DNA of 39,245 nt from Candidatus Zipacnadia bacterium. GTDB taxonomy: Bacteria > Armatimonadota > Zipacnadia > Zipacnadales > Zipacnadaceae. The stretch is from positions 1-39,245 of the forward strand of contig JALGTU010000007.1 in assembly GCA_029821195.1 (NCBI GenBank), given 5' to 3'. How positions within the stretch are numbered: position 1 is the first letter of the stretch; the number at the start of each line of letters is the position of its first letter. The notes under the pieces are model-generated. The model was not told the DNA's origin, ran no database searches, and saw nothing but the letters and a program-made list of their open reading frames with translations. The translations under genes were made by a program, and so were the position numbers. Positions 28,394-38,093 of the stretch are shown here, piece by piece.

Positions 28394-29323
28394 ATGGATG
28401 CCAAGCAGTTTGTAGACGAGAAGACTGAGGAGATTCGACAGACGGTAGGCGGGCAGCGGGCGCTGGTGGCGCTTTCCGGCGGCGTGGACAGCTCGGTAGT
28501 GGCAGCTCTGGGCCATCGAGCGCTCGGCGATCGGTTGGTGGCACTGTTCATTGATGATGGTCTGATGCGCCAGGACGAAGGCCCGATGGTCGCTGAAGCG
28601 TTTGCCACACTGGGGATCGAGGTGCAGATTCAAGACCGGTCTGAGCAATTCTTTGCCGTGCTGGCTGGTATCACCGATCCCGAGGAGAAGCGCAAGGCCT
28701 TCCGTGATACCTTCTACAAGACGCTCGGTGCGGCAGTCCGGGACAGCGGGGCCAAGTTTATGCTCCAGGGCACCATCGCTCCCGACATCCTGGAGACCAA
28801 GGGCGGGGTGAAGACCCAGCACAACGTGCTGGAGCAGATTGGTCTGGATACTGCTGTGTACGGTTTGGCGATTCTCGAGCCCCTGCGGGAGCTGTTCAAG
28901 CCGCAGGTGCGCGAGGTGGCGCGAGAACTGAGCCTGCCTGAAAGCATCGCCGAGCGCATGCCGTTTCCCGGGCCAGGTCTGGCTACGCGCATCGTGGGGG
29001 AAGTGACGCCCGAGCGGGTGGCCACCGCGCGGGCGGCAACGGTAATCGTGGAAGATGAACTCAGCGCGCTGCAGCCCTTCCAGTGCATGGCGGTGCTGCT
29101 CAGCGACCGCGCCACTGGTCTCCAGGACGGCAAGCGCATCTTTGGGCAGATCATCGTGGTGCGTTCGGTGGAGTCAGAGGATGCCATGACCGCGACGCCG
29201 ACGGAAGTGGAATGGGACGTGTTGCGGCGGATACAGGAGCGTATCTGTGCGGAGGTGCCGGGGGTAATCAAGGTGCTCTACGATCTGACCCCCAAGCCGC
29301 CCAGTACCATCGAGTACATCTGA
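28394..29323 (+). CDS. guaA: GMP synthase PP-ATPase subunit (no glutaminase domain)
   Basis: RALVALSGGVDSSVVAAL; LFIDDGLMRQDEG; GTIAPDILE; MPFPGPGLATRIVGEVTPER; VLYDLTPKPPSTIEYI. Starts directly at the ATP-PPase domain. Confidence 0.92.
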   Translation: MDAKQFVDEKTEEIRQTVGGQRALVALSGGVDSSVVAALGHRALGDRLVALFIDDGLMRQDEGPMVAEAFATLGIEVQIQDRSEQFFAVLAGITDPEEKRKAFRDTFYKTLGAAVRDSGAKFMLQGTIAPDILETKGGVKTQHNVLEQIGLDTAVYGLAILEPLRELFKPQVREVARELSLPESIAERMPFPGPGLATRIVGEVTPERVATARAATVIVEDELSALQPFQCMAVLLSDRATGLQDGKRIFGQIIVVRSVESEDAMTATPTEVEWDVLRRIQERICAEVPGVIKVLYDLTPKPPSTIEYI

Positions 29324-29349
29324 TAGAGTTGGCGACTTTGGCGAGGAGA

Positions 29350-30132
29350 ATGATGATGGCTGAGGACTATGTTAGGGTTATTCCCTGCCTGGACATCAAA
29401 GATGGCCGGGTGGTTAAGGGCATACACTTTGTGGACCTGCGGGATGCGGCTGATCCGGTCGAGGCGGCCGTCGCGTATGATCAGGGCGGCGCCGATGAGA
29501 TAGCTTTCCTGGATATCAGCGCATCGCTGGAGAACCGAGCCACGATACGAGAGCTGGCCTTGCGCGTCTGCGAGGCTATCTCCGTGCCGTTCATCGTCGG
29601 GGGTGGTATCGGTTCGCTGGAGGACGTCGAGAAGCTTCTGGATGCCGGCGTCAGCGCCGTCTCGATGAACACCGCGGCGATCGGCCAGCCCGAGCTGGTC
29701 CGAGAGGCCAGCGCGGCGTTCGGCTCCGAGCGGATTATCGTGGCCATTGACGGCAAGCGGAATGTGGAGCTGCCCTCAGGATACGAAGTGGTCACTCATG
29801 GGGGCACGCGGGGCACCGGAAGGGATGCCCTGGAGTGGGCTGCGCGAGTGGCTGAATTGGGCGCGGGCCAGATTCTGCCCACCAGTATGGAGACTGACGG
29901 AGTCAAGACCGGCTATGACATCCCGCTGACGCGGGGATGCGCGGAGGCTTCGGGGCTGCCGATTATTGCCTCGGGCGGCGCCGGGGAGCTGGAGCACTTC
30001 TATGAGGTAGTGGCTGAGGGCAAAGCGGCAGCAGTGCTGGCCGCTTCGGTCTTCCATTTTGGCGAGATTTCGATACGGGAAGTTAAAGAATACCTGGCCG
30101 AGCGCGGTGTGGCGGTGCGCCTGGACAGGTAG
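29350..30132 (+). CDS. hisF: Imidazole glycerol phosphate synthase subunit HisF
   Basis: [86 protein letters not shown]. Three tandem ATGs at 29350, 29353 and 29356. Confidence 0.96.
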   Translation: MMMAEDYVRVIPCLDIKDGRVVKGIHFVDLRDAADPVEAAVAYDQGGADEIAFLDISASLENRATIRELALRVCEAISVPFIVGGGIGSLEDVEKLLDAGVSAVSMNTAAIGQPELVREASAAFGSERIIVAIDGKRNVELPSGYEVVTHGGTRGTGRDALEWAARVAELGAGQILPTSMETDGVKTGYDIPLTRGCAEASGLPIIASGGAGELEHFYEVVAEGKAAAVLAASVFHFGEISIREVKEYLAERGVAVRLDR

Positions 30133-30211
30133 CGAGCTTCTTGCGGTTCAAGACCGGGGGCCGGCCTGGGCTTTGGCAAGGGCGGCCAGATACTTGGTCG
30201 GAGGTGAGAGG

Positions 30212-31459
30212 ATGTCGGAGTACAATCCGATGGCAGTAGCCCAATCGCAGTTCAATATGGCTGCGGAGATATTGGATCTAGACGAAGCAATGCGCGAGTT
30301 TCTGCGGTGGCCGATGCGCGAATTCTCGATGAGGCTGCCTGTACGAATGGATGACGGCAGTGTGGAAGTCTTTCAGGGCTTCCGGGTGCAGTTCAACGAC
30401 GCCCGTGGACCAACGAAGGGCGGAATTCGCTTTCATCCTACCGAGACATTGGATACGATTCGGGCTCTGGGGATGTGGATGACATGGAAGTGCGCGGTTA
30501 TGGACCTGCCCCTGGGTGGCGCCAAGGGGGGCGTGATCTGCAACCCGAAGGCAATGTCGGCTCGAGAGTTGGAGGCGCTGTGCCGGGCATATATCCGCGA
30601 AGTCGCCTCTATCATCGGGCCAGGCCGGGACGTGCCGGCTCCTGACGTGTACACCACGCCGCAAATGATGGCCTGGATGATGGACGAATACGCTAAGATA
30701 TCGGGCTGGAGCCACTTGGGTGTCATTACGGGCAAGCCGCTAAGCGTCGGTGGCTCGCAGGGGCGGGGTGACGCGACGGCCCGGGGCGGCTGGTACACTG
30801 TACGGGAGGCAGCTCGAGAGCTATCAATTGATCTGAGTGAGGCAACTGTGGCGGTGCAGGGCTATGGGAATGCCGGCTCGTATGCGGCGACCCTTGGGCG
30901 CCAGCTCTTTGGCTGTAAGGTGGTCGCGGTGAGTGACACCGGTGGTGCAATCATTAACGAAGATGGCCTTGATCCACAGGCGGTGCTGCGGCACAAGACA
31001 GAAACCGGTTCAGTAGCGGGCTTCCCCGAAGCAGAGGCCATTGCTAATGGCGAGCTGCTGGAGTTGGACGTGGATGTGCTGTGGCCGGCAGCGCTGGAGA
31101 ACGCCATAGACAAGGATAATGCGGAGCGCATTCGGGCCAAGATCGTTGCTGAGGCGGCCAACGGGCCAACCTCTCTGGAGGCCGACGAGATTCTTTACCG
31201 AAACGGCATACACGTGATACCCGATCTGCTCTGTAATGCCGGAGGAGTGACAGTGTCCTACTTCGAGATGGTACAGAATGCCTGCTTGGAGCAATGGTCG
31301 GCAGAGTGTGTCTACGAGCGTCTCGATGCGAAGATGACCAGGGCATATCACTCGGTGTTGCAGCTCGCCAAACGGGAGGACATAGATATGCGCACGGCTG
31401 CGTGCATGGTAGCTATCCAGCGAGTAGCTCAGGCCGTCCGGGTGCGCGGCTGGATTTAG
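30212..31459 (+). CDS. gdhA: Glu/Leu/Phe/Val family (glutamate) dehydrogenase
   Basis: [71 protein letters not shown]. Confidence 0.96.
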   Translation: MSEYNPMAVAQSQFNMAAEILDLDEAMREFLRWPMREFSMRLPVRMDDGSVEVFQGFRVQFNDARGPTKGGIRFHPTETLDTIRALGMWMTWKCAVMDLPLGGAKGGVICNPKAMSARELEALCRAYIREVASIIGPGRDVPAPDVYTTPQMMAWMMDEYAKISGWSHLGVITGKPLSVGGSQGRGDATARGGWYTVREAARELSIDLSEATVAVQGYGNAGSYAATLGRQLFGCKVVAVSDTGGAIINEDGLDPQAVLRHKTETGSVAGFPEAEAIANGELLELDVDVLWPAALENAIDKDNAERIRAKIVAEAANGPTSLEADEILYRNGIHVIPDLLCNAGGVTVSYFEMVQNACLEQWSAECVYERLDAKMTRAYHSVLQLAKREDIDMRTAACMVAIQRVAQAVRVRGWI

Positions 31460-31514
31460 CGATAGCTGTGAATTGTGGGCATCGGGCTCGCCGGCTCGGT
31501 TGTTGCAGTCACAT

Positions 31515-31553
31515 AGGAGCGGATGATGAGAGAGAATCTCGTCATCCGCTTCT
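31515..31553. terminator. Long hairpin downstream of gdh
   Basis: AGGAGCGGATGATGAGA-GAGAA-TCTCGTCATCCGCTTCT: 17-bp stem with two G-U pairs; no clear U-tract. Confidence 0.55.
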
Positions 31554-31572
31554 GCCTTGCCCGCATTCTGGC

Positions 31573-31601
31573 TTGACTGTTTGGGGGAAATGGACGATAA
31601 T
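31573..31601 (+). promoter_or_regulatory. Sigma70-type promoter for the repeat OM protein
   Basis: TTGACT (31573-31578), 17-nt spacer, GATAAT (31596-31601). Confidence 0.75.
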
Positions 31602-31625
31602 GGTACTGGAGTAGGTAATCTTTGC

Positions 31626-31685
31626 AGGTACGGCGAAACCTTTAGGCAGCCTGAGGTGTCTACTAAGACACAGATGTCTTAAAGG
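31626..31685 (+). promoter_or_regulatory. Structured 5' leader element
   Basis: Nested stems CCTTTAGG/CTTAAAGG-type (31639-31646/31678-31685) and GTGTCT-ACTA-AGACAC (31656-31671), with alternative AGGT/ACCT pairing (31626-31629/31638-31641). Confidence 0.45.
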
Positions 31686-31717
31686 AACGTCGTTGGTTGT
31701 CTTGAGAAGTGGCTAGT

Positions 31718-34609
31718 ATGCGGAGGCTCGACGGGGCAAAACTTGCGATATGCCTTGGGGCGCTACTGGTTGTGAGCGGGGGTTTGGCCTGCGCCCAAGA
31801 GGTTGGGATGGTGGAGAAGCTGCATCCGACCACCGGCAGCCTGCAAACCATCATGCAACGCGATGGCGCGTGGGCCAGTGGCCGGGCGGGCGATGCCCGC
31901 CAGGATGAGCTGGAGTTCATCGCGATGCCTGGCCTGCAAGTGCGGCGGGGATTCAGCGAGTCGGTCATTCAGCATGACCACGCGCTCATGGGTACGGGCA
32001 TCAAGCGTGACTTAGTGGATAGCCTCACCCTGGATCTGACGCCAGCAACACGTCTGGGCTTTTCCCGCGAAGTGAACAACGTCCAGGACCTCAGGCGGGC
32101 GTTGCTCTCCGGGAGTACCAAACAGACCCTGAGCCTCGCCCAGGACTTCGGCACCGGGGAGAGTAGCGGGACCTTCGAGTACAAGCAGATCGAGGCCGCG
32201 AAGTTCACCCGCGGCGGCGAGCTCGATCCACTGTTCACTGAGATGATGGCGCTGCAGTCCGGGCTGGGCGGCGGTTACGACATCTCCGCGAAGCTGACTA
32301 CGACCGATGCTCCTGACCTGTTTGGCCTGCACCAGCGCCACGAGGAATTCGGCGTGGGCCTGCCCATAATGGGTGGGACGGGGAAGCTGGCGCTCTCGAA
32401 CTTCCAGGAGCGCAAAGGTATCCATACCAGGGAAGTGCGGAAGTTTGATGCGGCTATGCCGCTGGTGCTCAGTGGCGGCGAGGGTAAACTGGGCTTCGCC
32501 AAGGTCACCAAGGTAACAGATGGACAAGCTGAGGAAAGGCGTACTTTCGATGTGTCCGCAGCGTTGGCTATGTTCGGCGGCGACACCAGGGCCGTCTATC
32601 AGCGAATAGCCGCCGACAAGGGCGGGCGCAGTTCGGCGGAGCAGACGCTTGATTTGCAAATGCCTCTGGACACGATTCTCTCGGGGGCGAGCTTCGCCCA
32701 CAAGATCGAGCAGATCAAGAAGAAGAAAAAGCCCCGGCGCGAGGTGCGCACCAGCGCGCTGGAGATACCGTGGCAGGCTTTCGGTGCTGAGACCAAACTC
32801 GATCTACGCCGCACGTCCACGCGGCAGGAAAGTGCGTTGACGACCGGGTACGAGACCAAGCTGACCACTCAGATCGAGGGTCAGCCGCTGCTCTTCCAGT
32901 TTCAGAACGCGCGGACCGTCGGCGGCAGCGCCCACTCCAAGAGCGATGCGATGAAGCTCGTTATCCCGAAGTTGAGCCTGGTGGGCGACAGTACGATCGG
33001 GTACGAGCTCGATGTAACGCACAAGGACGGGACCAAGACGAGCCGGCCGACAATGGAGCTGATCGTGCCGCTGGCGTTCCTCGGCGAGGATACTAGCCTG
33101 GTGCATACCCTGAAGCAGGTCAAGCGCAAGAAGAAGGCCACTCAGGAGGTGCGCGAGAGTACGCTGGCGTTCCCGGTTGATATCGGCGGGGCTACTTCTG
33201 AGTTCAAGCACACGCGCAAGACGGTTCGGGAACCGGGCGACTATCGGATCGTGCATGACAGCTTGTTCTCGGTGCCGCTGGCCGGGGAGCACCTGAAATT
33301 GACCCGAAGTGCTACGAATATCCCCGGCAAAGAGGGGGCGCCGGACCGAGAGCGGCAAACCGTGGTGGCGTTTCCCAAGTTCAAGGCGCTCACCGACTGG
33401 GCCATGATAACGGGTAAGTACGCGCTTTCGGAGAAGTCCGGTCGGGTGGACTATCGGACCACACATATTGACGTCCAAGTCGAGCCGACGCGGACGGTGA
33501 AGATGATCGGTAACTATCGCATCAACGATCAGGGCGAACATGATAGCCGCGATCGCCGGCTCTTCTCCAGTTGGCACCTGAAGAAGAACCTGTCACTGAA
33601 CGTGCTCTTCCACCAGCTCAATGATGCCGAGAACCTGGCCACGATCGTGCGCAACGTGCAGGTCAAGAAGGAGAGCAGCGGCAGCGGTCTGGGCGTGCAA
33701 GTGGGCTATACCACCTGGGGCCAGCAAGGGGAGGAGCCGGAGGGCGCCCACGATGTGCGGCTGTCGTTCGGCGATCCTAAGAACGTGGAATTCCGGGGCC
33801 GGCTGAGCGAGTATGACGAGAAGAAGTTGAAACGCTTTGACGATCCGATTGTCCAGATGGCAGTTCAGCGTGGCGATCCTGACCGGTGGAGCGTCAAGCT
33901 CGAGTATGAGGATGCCTCGAAGCGCCTCGCACCGATGCGGGGTGTCAAGCTAGCCTTCCCCGCTCTGGGCGGCAGCATGCAACTGGGGGCCGCGGAGTGC
34001 CCCGTAGGAATGGACGGAAAAACGGTTCAACCCGCCCAGCTCTACGAGGCCAGTCTGAAGCGCAAGGTATTCGGCGGCGTGGATTTGAGCCTAGGCTACC
34101 ACTACTGGGACTATAAGGAGTTGCGCCAGGACGACAGCACTATCCAATATCTGCGCCTTCAGCTCGAGGGTGGCAAGGAGGATCGCGGCGGGAAGGTGGC
34201 GGTAGCGTTCCGCTCGGGGGACTTCGTGCCCCAGCCCAGTGATAAGAAGAAGCAGCGGCCCGAAGCCCTCGTTGACGTGAGTTATACCCGGGGGCTGGGC
34301 GACGCGGGGCGTATCCTCCTGGCGCTGCACCGACCGCAATTCGCCAAGCCTGGGGAGAAGCTGCAAGAGTTCGTTGAGGGGCGGCTGGAGTACGGTGATC
34401 TGGACGTCAGCTATAAGTCCGGCGTAGCGCTGCCGCGGGAGAAGGGGCAGAAGGTCGTGCCGGCCTCCGTCCTGAGTATGAGCTACGAGGATCGCTGGTC
34501 CGACGAGAGTCGGCTGATCATCACCCTGCATCGGACGACGCCGCCGGAGGACAGTGAAGAGCTGGCGCGGTCCATCGAAGCTCGCGTGGAGTACGGTACT
34601 TCGTTCTGA
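31718..34609 (+). CDS. Large exported repetitive beta-hairpin, probable outer-membrane barrel protein
   Basis: Signal peptide (LAICLGALLVVSGGLACAQ); repeated ~35-aa hairpin units with Lys-rich turns (IKKKKKPRREVR, VKRKKKATQEVR); C-terminal ...EARVEYGTSF ending in Phe. GTG at 31709 is an alternative start. Confidence 0.78.
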   Translation: MRRLDGAKLAICLGALLVVSGGLACAQEVGMVEKLHPTTGSLQTIMQRDGAWASGRAGDARQDELEFIAMPGLQVRRGFSESVIQHDHALMGTGIKRDLVDSLTLDLTPATRLGFSREVNNVQDLRRALLSGSTKQTLSLAQDFGTGESSGTFEYKQIEAAKFTRGGELDPLFTEMMALQSGLGGGYDISAKLTTTDAPDLFGLHQRHEEFGVGLPIMGGTGKLALSNFQERKGIHTREVRKFDAAMPLVLSGGEGKLGFAKVTKVTDGQAEERRTFDVSAALAMFGGDTRAVYQRIAADKGGRSSAEQTLDLQMPLDTILSGASFAHKIEQIKKKKKPRREVRTSALEIPWQAFGAETKLDLRRTSTRQESALTTGYETKLTTQIEGQPLLFQFQNARTVGGSAHSKSDAMKLVIPKLSLVGDSTIGYELDVTHKDGTKTSRPTMELIVPLAFLGEDTSLVHTLKQVKRKKKATQEVRESTLAFPVDIGGATSEFKHTRKTVREPGDYRIVHDSLFSVPLAGEHLKLTRSATNIPGKEGAPDRERQTVVAFPKFKALTDWAMITGKYALSEKSGRVDYRTTHIDVQVEPTRTVKMIGNYRINDQGEHDSRDRRLFSSWHLKKNLSLNVLFHQLNDAENLATIVRNVQVKKESSGSGLGVQVGYTTWGQQGEEPEGAHDVRLSFGDPKNVEFRGRLSEYDEKKLKRFDDPIVQMAVQRGDPDRWSVKLEYEDASKRLAPMRGVKLAFPALGGSMQLGAAECPVGMDGKTVQPAQLYEASLKRKVFGGVDLSLGYHYWDYKELRQDDSTIQYLRLQLEGGKEDRGGKVAVAFRSGDFVPQPSDKKKQRPEALVDVSYTRGLGDAGRILLALHRPQFAKPGEKLQEFVEGRLEYGDLDVSYKSGVALPREKGQKVVPASVLSMSYEDRWSDESRLIITLHRTTPPEDSEELARSIEARVEYGTSF

Positions 34610-34668
34610 GCCTGCGCCAGCGCAGCAGCCCGGAAGTGCCGCGAGGGCAAACAACAGCAGAAAAGTAC

Positions 34669-34696
34669 GGGCGGAAGTTAGCAATAACTTCCGCCC
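34669..34696. terminator. Bidirectional hairpin terminator between convergent genes
   Basis: GGGCGGAAGTTA-GCAA-TAACTTCCGCCC: perfect 12-bp stem with a GNRA loop; T-rich flank on both strands. Confidence 0.8.
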
Positions 34697-34735
34697 TGGC
34701 GTTTCTCTTCTAGATTGTGGCCCCGGCTGGGCAGG

Positions 34736-35950
34736 CTACCGGTACTTCTTCAGCTCGTCTTCTTCGGCAGGCGCGGGCCCATAAGCCGTTAGCTTGAACA
34801 GGCTGCGCCTCTTGTCCTTGCTGCGAGCGAAGACTATGAAGCCGCGGCCGTCGCCCAACTGCCGGTACAGTTCCAGCGCATCACCGTAGAATACCGACAG
34901 GATGCGGTGCACCTCTTCCTGGCGAATGCCCAGTTGCTCGAGGGTGGCGGGATTGACGAATTCCGGATATGTTGGCGAGCCCTCCAGTTGGACGTGGAGT
35001 AGTTGGAGCCCCTTCTTGGTGACGGTGCGGCGCGCGAAGTCAGCACAGCCCACTCCCCAACTGGTCTTGCCAAGGCCCAAAATGGTCAGGGGCATATCAA
35101 GCACCTGAGTGATAGTGAGTTCGACGTTCTTCAGCCAGTGCTCAGGAGGAATCTCTTTGGTCAGCTCTTTTTGCCTGAAGTAGCGCTGCTGGTCGGCGGC
35201 GAGCTTCTCGGGCTGCTCAGGCGCTTGACCCAGGAGAATCGAGCTGGTGGTGTTGGCCTGCACGTAGCGGGGTCGGCCGCGGAAGCCCATCGCCTCGACC
35301 GAACCGGCGGTGCAGTAGACGGTGCTCTGATAACCGCGGGGCGCCTGGTAGACCGAGAAGGTCGTGCCCCGCACCGCGGCCACCGAGGAGGGCGTATACA
35401 CCCGCATTTCCGAACGCTTGCCGAAGTGGGGGGAGACCCGCGCCCAGATCTGGCCGAACTTCACGAAGAAGGAACGGCCCCGCCATTTGCCGCCCCGGCT
35501 GTACTGGAGCATCTTGACCACCATATAGGTATTAGGGCCGACCGTAACTACACTAGCATCGGGGAATTCCAGAACCGCGCGGGACCGCTGACCGGTGCGG
35601 ACGACGTTGCGATCCTCCAGCTTGTCACCCACCTCAAGCCGTGTGCCGCTGCGCCCTTCCCGGGGCAGCTTCTGCACTGTGCCGACCACGCGGGTGGCCG
35701 TGGCATAGAACTCTTCGTTCTCCCGGCGCACCCCATCAGCGATAAATGCGCAAAGGATCAGGCCAAGGCCAATAAGGATGCGCCGGTCGAGCCAATCGGG
35801 CAACAGCCGGCGGTACTTCTTGCGGCGGATGCGCGCCTTCTTTTCTTGGTCGGCCTTGACGCCGGCAAAGGCGTCGGCGAGCATCTCCTCTTCGGTCTGG
35901 GGCTTTTTCTTCCTGCGGAATAAACCAAGTAAGCTAAACATTGCCATCAC
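34736..35950 (-). CDS. FecR-domain membrane-anchored protein
   Basis: TM (ILIGLGLILCAFIADGV); GDKLEDRNVVRTGQRSRAVLEFPDASVVTVGPNTYMVV; VYTPSSVAAVRGTTFSVYQ. Confidence 0.9.
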   Translation of the reverse strand: MMAMFSLLGLFRRKKKPQTEEEMLADAFAGVKADQEKKARIRRKKYRRLLPDWLDRRILIGLGLILCAFIADGVRRENEEFYATATRVVGTVQKLPREGRSGTRLEVGDKLEDRNVVRTGQRSRAVLEFPDASVVTVGPNTYMVVKMLQYSRGGKWRGRSFFVKFGQIWARVSPHFGKRSEMRVYTPSSVAAVRGTTFSVYQAPRGYQSTVYCTAGSVEAMGFRGRPRYVQANTTSSILLGQAPEQPEKLAADQQRYFRQKELTKEIPPEHWLKNVELTITQVLDMPLTILGLGKTSWGVGCADFARRTVTKKGLQLLHVQLEGSPTYPEFVNPATLEQLGIRQEEVHRILSVFYGDALELYRQLGDGRGFIVFARSKDKRRSLFKLTAYGPAPAEEDELKKYR

Positions 35951-37896
35951 CCTATCTCGTTGCCGGGTGCCACGTCTGCGCTGGGCACTTCAAAAATGCG
36001 AACCGGCTGGCTGCGCCCGGGCACGGGCATTTCGCCGATCTCACGCAGTTTGACCAGGTCCTGAGTATGCGCGGCGGTGCTCTCGCTGATGATGCAAACA
36101 GTACCCAGTTCCTTATTCATGGTCTCAATGCGCGCGGCGGTGTTGACCACGTCACCGATGGCGGTATACTGACGGCGCTGGTCCGAGCCGGCATCGCCCA
36201 GCACCGCTTCGCCCGTGTGCAGCCCAATGCCAATGCGGAACGGAGTGCGGTCCTCAGTCTGCTCCCAGTATGCGTTGAGGGCCTGGAGGCGCTCCAGCAT
36301 CGCCTGCGATGCCTGTAGCGCCAACTCAGCGTGGTTCTCCTGAGTGCCGAAGGCATTCCATACTGCCATTATACCATCCCCCATAAACTTGTCCAAATAC
36401 CCGTCGAACTGGAAGATGGCAGCGGTCATTTCGCTCATGTATTCGTTGAGTTGGGCCAGCCATATCTCCGGCTGGGCATTCTCGGACAGGGAAGTCGAAC
36501 CGCGCACATCCGAGAACAGTATGGTGACTTCGCGGCGCTGGCCTGCGCGGAGGATCTCCGGATTGCGGGCGAGCATCCGCAGGACATCCGGCGAGACGTA
36601 GGCGGAAAACTGCTCACGGATCATGCGCCGCTCGGCCCCCAGCCGTTCATAGACGCCTAAGGCGACCGGTATGGCAACGGCCAGGACAACCGCTCCATAA
36701 GGGATTATCTGGTTGACTCCGGTGAAGGCAGCGAAGAATGAGGGGAGAGCGATGAGAACGAGGATCAGCGCGCCGAGCAGTGGTCCGACGACCTCCCCGT
36801 TGGTCCAGACCATCCAGCCAGCGATTGCTCCTAAGACAAGGGCGAACGCCAGCCAGAGAGTAGCCCGCGAACTGTCTCTGAGCGGCGGCATGTGCAGCAG
36901 ACTGTTGACAATGTTGGCGTTGGTCTCCACGCCGAGGAAGAAGCGGTTGCTGCGGCGATACGGGGCTGGACGGATATCATAAAGGCCGGGAGCAGTCGCG
37001 CCGACCAGAACGATCTTGTCGGCAAATTCCGTCGCGGGCACATCGCCGTGCATAACGTCCCAGAAGCTATGCCGGGCGATCGTGCCCGTGGGGCCGCAGT
37101 AGTTTATCAGCATGGTCCCGTTGGCGTTGACAAAGGCCGCACGGCCGGCGAGGGTAACCCGGCCCCGCGGTATTTGGCTGACCACCTGCTCAGGGGTGGT
37201 GCCCGTCACCAGCCGGGCAATCTCGGTGGCGAAATGGGGGTAGGTGTTCTCACCGGCGTAGTCCGCGCATAGGGGTTTGACGCGGCGGTAGACGCCGTCT
37301 TTGTCCGGCTCGATGTCCACATAGCCAACCCCGGCGGCTGCATCGGCCAGGGGCGCGATGGGCGGGGTGAAATTGAGCGGCTGGATCCGCGCCAGCGGCC
37401 CAGGGCCATCCTCGGGCATAGGATAGCCCGGGATCTTCGGCGGGTTGTCCTCGGCATACTCGGCGTGGACTCGTTTGTATGCGCCTAACACTACCCGACC
37501 GTGCGTGCGCATGGCCTGGGCAAAACGCGCGTCGGCCTCCGGACCAGAACGGTCAGGCTCGGCAAACAGAATATCGAAGGCGACCACCTTCGCGTTTGGG
37601 ATCTGGGCAAGCAGGTCGGCGTAGACTCCGCGCGGCCACGGGAATTGCCCCAGCCGGTCGGGACGCAGGCTCTCGTCATCTATCGCGATGATCACTATGT
37701 CCGTAGGGGGTTGGGGTGCACGCCGGTCGAAAGCTACATCGTAGGCAAAGTTTTCGGGGACCGAGAACAGCGAGATGCCGGCGGTAAGGGGGAGATAACG
37801 CAGCACGACCACAACCACTGCGATCACAATGGCAGTGCGGATGCCCCGGGCACGCTGCTGGGCCAGTTGGCCGGTAACTGCATCGCGGCGCGCCAA
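35947..37896 (-). CDS. CHASE2-domain class III adenylate cyclase
   Basis: CHASE2: ENFAYDVAFDRRAPQPPTDIVIIAIDDESL...WPRGVYADLL...VVAFDILFAEPD; 3 TM helices; cyclase: EVTILFSDVRGSTSLSE, YLDKFMGDGIMAVWNAFG, IGDVVNTAARIE. TTG start after GAGGAG. Confidence 0.93.
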   Translation of the reverse strand: MARRDAVTGQLAQQRARGIRTAIVIAVVVVVLRYLPLTAGISLFSVPENFAYDVAFDRRAPQPPTDIVIIAIDDESLRPDRLGQFPWPRGVYADLLAQIPNAKVVAFDILFAEPDRSGPEADARFAQAMRTHGRVVLGAYKRVHAEYAEDNPPKIPGYPMPEDGPGPLARIQPLNFTPPIAPLADAAAGVGYVDIEPDKDGVYRRVKPLCADYAGENTYPHFATEIARLVTGTTPEQVVSQIPRGRVTLAGRAAFVNANGTMLINYCGPTGTIARHSFWDVMHGDVPATEFADKIVLVGATAPGLYDIRPAPYRRSNRFFLGVETNANIVNSLLHMPPLRDSSRATLWLAFALVLGAIAGWMVWTNGEVVGPLLGALILVLIALPSFFAAFTGVNQIIPYGAVVLAVAIPVALGVYERLGAERRMIREQFSAYVSPDVLRMLARNPEILRAGQRREVTILFSDVRGSTSLSENAQPEIWLAQLNEYMSEMTAAIFQFDGYLDKFMGDGIMAVWNAFGTQENHAELALQASQAMLERLQALNAYWEQTEDRTPFRIGIGLHTGEAVLGDAGSDQRRQYTAIGDVVNTAARIETMNKELGTVCIISESTAAHTQDLVKLREIGEMPVPGRSQPVRIFEVPSADVAPGNEIG

Positions 37897-38093
37897 ATTG
37901 CGCTCCTCTCCCGGACGCAGGTCTGCTGCTGACGCGTCAGTTCACTATTCGCCGGCGGGGCTTTGAGTCCTCCACTGTGAAGGACTTTCCGGTGAGATCC
38001 ACGAACGGAAGCAGCAGGAAAGCGGTTGACAGCGGGTGGGGCGGTTGGGCAGTTGCCGGTCGAAAAGCGCGTGGGGGGAAGACCACTGGACAG

